Of a DNA stretch of 64,000 nucleotides, positions 59,362 through 64,000 are shown one piece after another (within the stretch, counting starts at the first letter, position 1; every line of letters begins with the position of its first letter). The position numbers were made by a program, and so were the translations under genes. Source of the stretch: UMGS172 sp045592985 (GTDB lineage Bacteria; Bacillota; Clostridia; Oscillospirales; Acutalibacteraceae); the NCBI GenBank assembly GCA_045592985.1, contig JAZNVU010000055.1:1-64000 (forward strand), read 5' to 3'. The notes beneath the pieces were generated by a model. The model saw only the letters and a program-made list of their open reading frames with translations, was not told the origin of the DNA and searched no databases.

Positions 59362-60235
59362 AAAACTTATAAACTCCAACAAGGAAAATAATTAACATAG
59401 CACCGCATATTATAAGTAAAAGCCCGCATGCAGTTTTCCACGAAAGTTTGTCTTTGAATATCAATTTGGCTAAAATTACCGATATTGCCGTGCTCGTATG
59501 TAAAACTGCATATGTTACGGCATTATTGCCAAGCAAAAGTGCTTTTGGAAAAATCGATGCAAAAACACAAATACAAATACCCGATAGTATTGAATATAAA
59601 ATCTCAGCAGGGGACACACGACCAATACCTGAATGAATACCTCGGATAAAGACGGCAATCAATAAAATAAGAAGAGCAATTGTCAAACAAAGTGTGATAG
59701 TGATATCTGTATCAATTGCAGATAAATTCTTTTTTAACATAATTGTAGCAGACGTTAAAAATATAGCCGACAGAACACCGGGTATGAGCCAGTTTGCTTT
59801 ACCGCTTTTGCCTTTGCCGGTAATCATGATCAAAACACCTGATGCAATAAGTGTAATACCAATAATTCTAAGAAACATATTGCTTTCGTTATTAAAAATA
59901 ACAATTCCTGCAATCAGCGTCAGCACACTACCAATCCTTTGTGTGGCAATGGCACGTGTGACATCGCTGTGTTTTAACGTAGAGTTAAAGCATAAAACGG
60001 CACCACCGATTAACACACCGATCAATAAAATGTGTATGTATGAACTATCAGGTATACTGCCGATGAGTTTGACGGACGATTTATCTGCAAGCAATTTGTA
60101 CCACAAAAAAAGTGATAACGTTAAAATATATATTGCAGATGCTACCTCAAAATTTGTGCGTTTAACTGCTGATTTTGAAAGTACAGCAGATACTGAAACG
60201 CAGAGTGTTGCAATGATTGTATACAGTAGCCACAT
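59360..60235 (-). CDS. EamA-family transporter
   Basis: A 291-residue protein of ten predicted helices. The N-terminal half resembles EamA proteins (TIIATLCVSVSAVLSKSAVK), and the second half ends AVLHTSTAISVILAKLIFKDK then GLLLIICGAMLIIFL. The substrate is unknown. The ATG at 60235 (minus) has AGAGGTG 7 bases before it; the GTG at 60244 is part of that site. The 34-base gap to the radical SAM gene upstream suggests one transcript. Confidence 0.82.
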   Translation of the reverse strand: MWLLYTIIATLCVSVSAVLSKSAVKRTNFEVASAIYILTLSLFLWYKLLADKSSVKLIGSIPDSSYIHILLIGVLIGGAVLCFNSTLKHSDVTRAIATQRIGSVLTLIAGIVIFNNESNMFLRIIGITLIASGVLIMITGKGKSGKANWLIPGVLSAIFLTSATIMLKKNLSAIDTDITITLCLTIALLILLIAVFIRGIHSGIGRVSPAEILYSILSGICICVFASIFPKALLLGNNAVTYAVLHTSTAISVILAKLIFKDKLSWKTACGLLLIICGAMLIIFLVGVYKF

Positions 60236-60269
60236 GGGTATCACCTCTAAAATGATTATATACTAAAAT

Positions 60270-61184
60270 CTATTCTTTTTCAACAACATATTCACCTTGA
60301 ACGGTGTCTGATTTGTCAAAATATCGGTTAATTTCGTTTAGAACATTCTTTTTGTCGGCACTCCATAGCGGAGCGATGAGTTCTGATTTTTGTCCGTCTC
60401 CCGTAAGACGGTGAATTGCAATATTTTTGTCGGTTCTTTTTACGCAACCGCTTAATAATTCACAATATTCATCGAGCGTTAAAATTTTAAACTTATTATT
60501 TAAAAAATCTTTTTCAAGGTCGGTATTTTTAAGTACATGAAGTAAATGGAACTTTATGCCGTCAACCTTCAAATTTGAAATATACTCTGCTGTTTTATAA
60601 ATCATTTCTTTTGTTTCATTTGGTAGACCGATTATCATGTGCGCTATAACGTAAATACTGTTTTCTTTAAGTCTTTTAACAGCAGAATGAAATACGTCAT
60701 TAGTATATCCTCGGCGGATATAAACGGCAGATGTTTCATGGCAGGTTTGAAACCCAAGTTCAACCCATACGGGTTTAATTTTATTTAATTCGGTGAGCAG
60801 TTCAACAACAGTGTCAGGTAAACAATCAGGTCTGGTAGCAACCGATAAAATACGTATGTCGGGATGATTTATAGACTCATAAAACTTTTTTCTCAAATCT
60901 TCAATAGGAGCATAGGTTGCTGTAAAATCTTGAAAATAGGCAATGAATCCATTGCAGTTTTTAGTTTTATTTTTTATAAGCATTTTGGCTTCATTTATTT
61001 GTTCAGTTATACTGTCACAACTGTTTTGCGCAAAATAGCCCGAACCCTCACTGCAAAAGATACAACCTTTAGTCCCTAAAGTTCCGTCACGGTTAGGGCA
61101 GGTAGTACCGCTTTTTAAAGCAAGTTTGTATAGTTTTCCACCGTAGGTTTCTTTTATATAGTCATTAACGGAATAATAGCGCAT
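60270..61184 (-). CDS. TIGR01212-family radical SAM protein (YhcC-like)
   Basis: A 304-residue radical SAM protein. The cluster motif is CPNRDGTLGTKGCIFCSEGS, where the first Cys is followed by a long spacer to CIFC (Cys-x10-Cys-x2-Cys), typical of the YhcC/TIGR01212 group. Later blocks are AYFQDFTATYAP, ATRPDCLPD, VELGFQTCHETS and AHMIIGLPNETKEMI. Function is not established for the family. The ATG at 61184 (minus) has AGGTG 8 bases before it and is preferred over one at 61193. It lies just upstream of the EamA gene on the same strand. Confidence 0.9.
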   Translation of the reverse strand: MRYYSVNDYIKETYGGKLYKLALKSGTTCPNRDGTLGTKGCIFCSEGSGYFAQNSCDSITEQINEAKMLIKNKTKNCNGFIAYFQDFTATYAPIEDLRKKFYESINHPDIRILSVATRPDCLPDTVVELLTELNKIKPVWVELGFQTCHETSAVYIRRGYTNDVFHSAVKRLKENSIYVIAHMIIGLPNETKEMIYKTAEYISNLKVDGIKFHLLHVLKNTDLEKDFLNNKFKILTLDEYCELLSGCVKRTDKNIAIHRLTGDGQKSELIAPLWSADKKNVLNEINRYFDKSDTVQGEYVVEKE

Positions 61185-61256
61185 GATTTTCACCTAAAAT
61201 AAGTTATATATTGCAATTATACGCAATTTTTAACACAATTTCAAGGAATAAATGTG

Positions 61257-61285
61257 TTGACAAACGGTTGTAGATAAAATAAAAT
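61257..61285 (+). promoter_or_regulatory. Promoter for lipid kinase gene
   Basis: TTGACA (61257-61262), 17-base spacer, TAAAAT (61280-61285), 23 bases before the ATG at 61309. Confidence 0.75.
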
Positions 61286-61308
61286 TATTGTGTATGGGAG
61301 TGAGTATT

Positions 61309-62256
61309 ATGAAACATATATTTATAGTTAATCCTGCAGCCGGTAAGCAAGATTCGACTGAGTTTGTCCGTCAGTCAATTGAGGCTTTAGGGCTTGATAT
61401 TGATTATGAAATTTACAGAACTGCTGGTCCCGGTGATGCTACAAAGTACATAAAATCTGTGTTGGAAGACGAAGTTAATCAATACCGTTTTTATTCCTGC
61501 GGTGGCGACGGCACCTTAAATGAAGTTGTAAACGGCGTGGTTGGTCATAATAATGCTGAGATTACAGTATTCCCGTGCGGTAGCGGTAATGATTTTATTA
61601 AATATTATGGTTCTTATGACGATTTTTGCAATCTTGAAAGCCTTATTAATGCTCCCACAAATAAGGTCGATGTATTAAAGGTTGGCGAACACTATGCTAT
61701 TAATGCTGTTCACTTTGGTTTTGACACATTTGTTTTAAGAACAATGATAAAAGTACGAAGAAAACCCATTATCGGTGGCAGAAATGCATATACAACTGGT
61801 GTTGTGACCGGTCTTATTGGTGGTATGAAATCGCGTTGTGATATTAAAGTTGATGGTTTTAAAATAGATAATAATGATTTGTTACTGTGTACTCTATGTA
61901 ACGGTAAATATGTCGGTGGCGGTTATAAATGCGCTCCAAGGTCAGATAATGGCGACGGTTTGATTGAAGTTTGTCATGTAAAACCGGTATCACGAATAAA
62001 GTTTTTGACTCTCATGAGCGCATATCGAAACGGCACTCATCTTGAGGACCCTCGTTTTTCTCAATACATAACATATCAAAGGGGAAAAACTGTTGAAATA
62101 GACGGCGGTGAAAACTTTTATTTATCACTTGACGGTGAATTGATTGATGTAGGTAAATGTACTGTTGAGGTTTTGCCCGGTGCTGTTAACTTTGCTGTAC
62201 CTGAAAATTTAAAACAACAAAAAGTATCCGAGGAGGCGACTGCTGTTGTTGGCTAA
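61309..62256 (+). CDS. Diacylglycerol kinase-family lipid kinase (YegS/DgkB type)
   Basis: A 315-residue soluble lipid kinase. The DAGK catalytic domain begins HIFIVNPAAGK, has the nucleotide loop SCGGDGTLNEVVNGVV and PCGSGNDFIKYYG. The C-terminal beta-sandwich ends with KTVEIDGGENFYLSLDGEL. Related DgkB enzymes rephosphorylate diacylglycerol from lipoteichoic acid synthesis. The ATG at 61309 has GGGAGTGAG upstream; in-frame GTG at 61288 has no site. The stop overlaps plsC by 11 bases, which fits a joint role in phosphatidic acid supply. Confidence 0.9.
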   Translation: MKHIFIVNPAAGKQDSTEFVRQSIEALGLDIDYEIYRTAGPGDATKYIKSVLEDEVNQYRFYSCGGDGTLNEVVNGVVGHNNAEITVFPCGSGNDFIKYYGSYDDFCNLESLINAPTNKVDVLKVGEHYAINAVHFGFDTFVLRTMIKVRRKPIIGGRNAYTTGVVTGLIGGMKSRCDIKVDGFKIDNNDLLLCTLCNGKYVGGGYKCAPRSDNGDGLIEVCHVKPVSRIKFLTLMSAYRNGTHLEDPRFSQYITYQRGKTVEIDGGENFYLSLDGELIDVGKCTVEVLPGAVNFAVPENLKQQKVSEEATAVVG

Positions 62257-63049
62257 GTTATACATCATTGTATCGCTGATTATTGATATATTCGCTTGCA
62301 TTTTCGGAGGTGTTATTAATAGCGTTTTAGATATTTGGAAACCTATTTTACTGTTTGTTGGTTGTTTTATTGGTCTTATAATTCTACATTTACTTTTTGT
62401 CTGCGCCATAGCAATTTTTGTTGATATCAAAAAGCCAAATGAAAAACCTCACATGTTTTTCAGATGGTGTGTTGATAAAACCATGGAACTTTTGCTCTTT
62501 GTACTTGGAGTAAAAGTTAAGGTTAACGGTGTTGAAAAAATTCCTACCGATAGAAGGTTTTTGATGGTTTCAAACCACTTATCCGGCTTTGACCCAATAT
62601 CTGCTATTGTGGCATTTGTTAAATATAATTTGATTTTTGTTTCTAAGCCGGAAATTTTCAAAATTCCCGTTGTCGCCCAGTTTATTCACAAATCGGGTTT
62701 TCTTGCTATCGACCGTGATAATGCCCGTAATGCAATGAAAACTATTCATAAATGTACTGATTATGTAAAAGATGATGTTGCGTCGGTTTGCATTTATCCT
62801 GAGGGTACAAGAAGCAGAAACGGCGATTTGCTTGAGTTTAAAGACGGTGTTTTTTATGTATGTAAAAAAGCGCAGTGTCCTTTGGTTGTAATAACCGTAA
62901 AATACGATGGCAAACCGCTTAAAACTTTAAAATCTACTGTTTTTGTTGACGTGGTTAATGTAATTGAACCGAAAGAATTTGCAGACAAATCAACGCATGA
63001 ACTGTCAGAAGACGTTCGTTTGATAATGAATAAATCTCTCAAAAATTAA
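62246..63049 (+). CDS. plsC: 1-acyl-sn-glycerol-3-phosphate acyltransferase
   Basis: A 267-residue membrane acyltransferase that makes phosphatidic acid from lysophosphatidic acid. Two N-terminal membrane helices (about 5-25 and 33-58) precede the catalytic domain with NHLSGFDPIS (the NHx4D motif; His and Asp as catalytic pair) and CIYPEGTRSR (acyl-acceptor motif). The start is TTG at 62246, 9 bases after AGGAGG, inside the lipid kinase gene. The two genes overlap by 11 bases. plsX at 8431 belongs to the same pathway. Confidence 0.9.
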   Translation: MLAKLYIIVSLIIDIFACIFGGVINSVLDIWKPILLFVGCFIGLIILHLLFVCAIAIFVDIKKPNEKPHMFFRWCVDKTMELLLFVLGVKVKVNGVEKIPTDRRFLMVSNHLSGFDPISAIVAFVKYNLIFVSKPEIFKIPVVAQFIHKSGFLAIDRDNARNAMKTIHKCTDYVKDDVASVCIYPEGTRSRNGDLLEFKDGVFYVCKKAQCPLVVITVKYDGKPLKTLKSTVFVDVVNVIEPKEFADKSTHELSEDVRLIMNKSLKN

Positions 63050-63097
63050 TAATCTGAACAATTAAATGTATAAATAGTGTCAATCGTGAGCAAATAA

Positions 63098-63140
63098 AAA
63101 CACCCTTATTGTAGTTTGTTATACTACCGTAAGGGTGTTT
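63098..63140. terminator. Bidirectional terminator between plsC and gpmI
   Basis: AAACACCCTTA (63098-63108) pairs with TAAGGGTGTTT (63130-63140), with an inner GTAGT/ACTAC stem. The longer T run follows on the minus strand, so it mainly serves gpmI. Confidence 0.9.
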
Positions 63141-63173
63141 CTTAATGTGAGTATAGTATCATTAACTATATCG

Positions 63174-64000
63174 TTATTTAATAAGACTTACGCCGTCCAT
63201 TTCCTTGGGCTGTTCAATACCGAGAACAGTAAGCATTGAAGGAACGATATCAGCAAGTCTGCCACCTTCTTTAAGTTCGCAGGGGTAACCAACAACACAG
63301 AACGGAACAGGATTAGTTGTATGAGGTGTAAACGGTGCGCCGTCTTCACCAATCATGCAGTCAGCGTTACCGTGGTCTGCAGTGATAAATACAACGCCGT
63401 CCATTTTTCTTGTTGCCTCAACAACGCGGCCAACACATTCATCAACAGCCTCTACAGCCTTAACTGCAGCGTCAAATACGCCGGTGTGACCAACCATGTC
63501 GCAGTTGGCAAAGTTAAGAACAACTGCATCGTATTTACCCGAAAGAATCTGTTCACAAACGGCATCACAAACCTCGTATGCGCTCATTTCTGGTTTGAGG
63601 TCAAATGTGGGAACATCGGGAGACTGAATAAGAATTCTGTCTTCACCCTCAAAGGTTTTTTCCTCACCGCCGTTAAAGAAGAATGTAACGTGTGCATACT
63701 TCTGAGTTTCGGCAATGCGAAGTTGGGTCATCTTCTTAGATGCCAAAAGTTCGCCAAAGGTCATTTTAAGTTCCTCAGGAGGATAAGCAACTGTTACATT
63801 AGGCATTGTTTCATCATATTGAGTCATGCAAACGTATTTGACGGGGAAGTAGCCGTTTTTACGCTCGAAACCATCAAACTCGGGGTCAACAAAAGTACGG
63901 GTGTACTGCCTTGCACGGTCGGGACGGAAGTTGAAAGAAATAATGCTGTCGTTTGCCTTGACAGTTGCACCGCCGTCGACAACGGTAGGAACAATAAACT
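63174..64000 (-). CDS. gpmI: 2,3-bisphosphoglycerate-independent phosphoglycerate mutase, C-terminal part
   Basis: GpmI interconverts 3- and 2-phosphoglycerate in glycolysis with two Mn ions and a phosphoserine. The gene is read on the minus strand and runs off the right edge; 275 residues are visible out of about 510. The visible part starts in IVPTVVDGGATVKANDSI, then FNFRPDRARQYTRTF, VKYVCMTQYDETMP, LNFANCDMVGHTG and ITADHGNADCMI (DHGN metal ligands). An internal Met at 63827 is not the true start because the homologous frame continues beyond it to 64000. The N-terminal phosphoserine domain lies outside the window. Confidence 0.95.
   Translation of the reverse strand, partial: FIVPTVVDGGATVKANDSIISFNFRPDRARQYTRTFVDPEFDGFERKNGYFPVKYVCMTQYDETMPNVTVAYPPEELKMTFGELLASKKMTQLRIAETQKYAHVTFFFNGGEEKTFEGEDRILIQSPDVPTFDLKPEMSAYEVCDAVCEQILSGKYDAVVLNFANCDMVGHTGVFDAAVKAVEAVDECVGRVVEATRKMDGVVFITADHGNADCMIGEDGAPFTPHTTNPVPFCVVGYPCELKEGGRLADIVPSMLTVLGIEQPKEMDGVSLIK

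Noticed and set aside
58466..60235. The two EamA-type transporters as a duplicated pair
   Set aside because: Their sequences share only the general fold pattern and they are convergent; recent duplication is not supported.
1..64000. CRISPR array, prophage genes, toxin-antitoxin pair or biosynthetic gene cluster
   Set aside because: No regularly spaced repeats, no integrase or phage structural genes and no paired small genes of known toxin-antitoxin families were seen.

Overview
The window is about 64 kb of AT-rich chromosome from a Gram-positive, low-GC, spore-forming Clostridia-type bacterium. Gene orders typical of Clostridia (smc-ftsY, aroQ-pepP-efp-CD1247, ftsE-ftsX-murein hydrolase-ctpA) support this, as do sporulation genes (sigG, spoIVB, a YlmC/YmxH protein and a BofC-like protein), strong AGGAGG-type ribosome binding sites and frequent GTG and TTG starts. 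A gut or anaerobic habitat is inferred from rubrerythrin, a PerR-like regulator and a GH5-type hydrolase with ManA; the sequence does not prove it. The genus cannot be named.

Layout. 1-474 is the tail of an IS3-family element. 530-2878 carries a translational GTPase of the EF-G2 type behind a long leader with two hairpins. 2921-20508 is a long, tightly packed housekeeping run: tRNA/rRNA modification (trmH, trmFO), DNA uptake and topology (dprA, topA), phospholipid synthesis (plsX), RNA processing (rnc), chromosome condensation (smc), protein targeting (ftsY), nucleotide-pool cleaning (rdgB), ribosome factors (yhbY, rsfS), NAD synthesis (nadD, yqeK) and leuS. 20531-27271 holds rpsU, yqeG, nfo, aroQ, pepP, efp, a CD1247-type protein, ispD, ispF, a DUF4830-like protein and a pseudouridine synthase. 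27404-38389 holds a sugar ABC ATPase, a PucR/CdaR-type regulator, and a cell-envelope block of ftsE, ftsX, two tandem EnvC-like hydrolases, ctpA, a BofC-like gene and a class A PBP.

38431-46962 is stress and signalling: perR-rubrerythrin with two Per-box-like palindromes around its promoter, an AraC regulator, a phosphohexomutase, a small sigma factor, a tRNA-like fragment, a zinc-ribbon protein, a two-component system and HtrA. 47069-54975 is a sporulation region (sigG, ylmC/ymxH, spoIVB). Its usual order appears broken by a sugar cassette (GH5-like hydrolase, AraC, ManA) and by an unrecognised gene lying between spoIVB and a second, truncated copy of the spoIVB 3' end; spo0A is not found beside spoIVB. 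55034-64000 holds two more AraC regulators, a second phosphohexomutase, two convergent EamA-type transporters, a radical SAM protein, a lipid kinase and acyltransferase pair, and the C-terminal half of gpmI.

Most of the window is ordinary core genome. The parts most worth following up are the spoIVB duplication with its enclosed orphan gene, the tRNA-like fragment, the near-identical tract shared by the tandem EnvC paralogues, the ctpA/BofC-like convergent overlap, and the structured leader of the EF-G2 gene. I did not find a convincing undescribed multi-gene defence or biosynthetic system.
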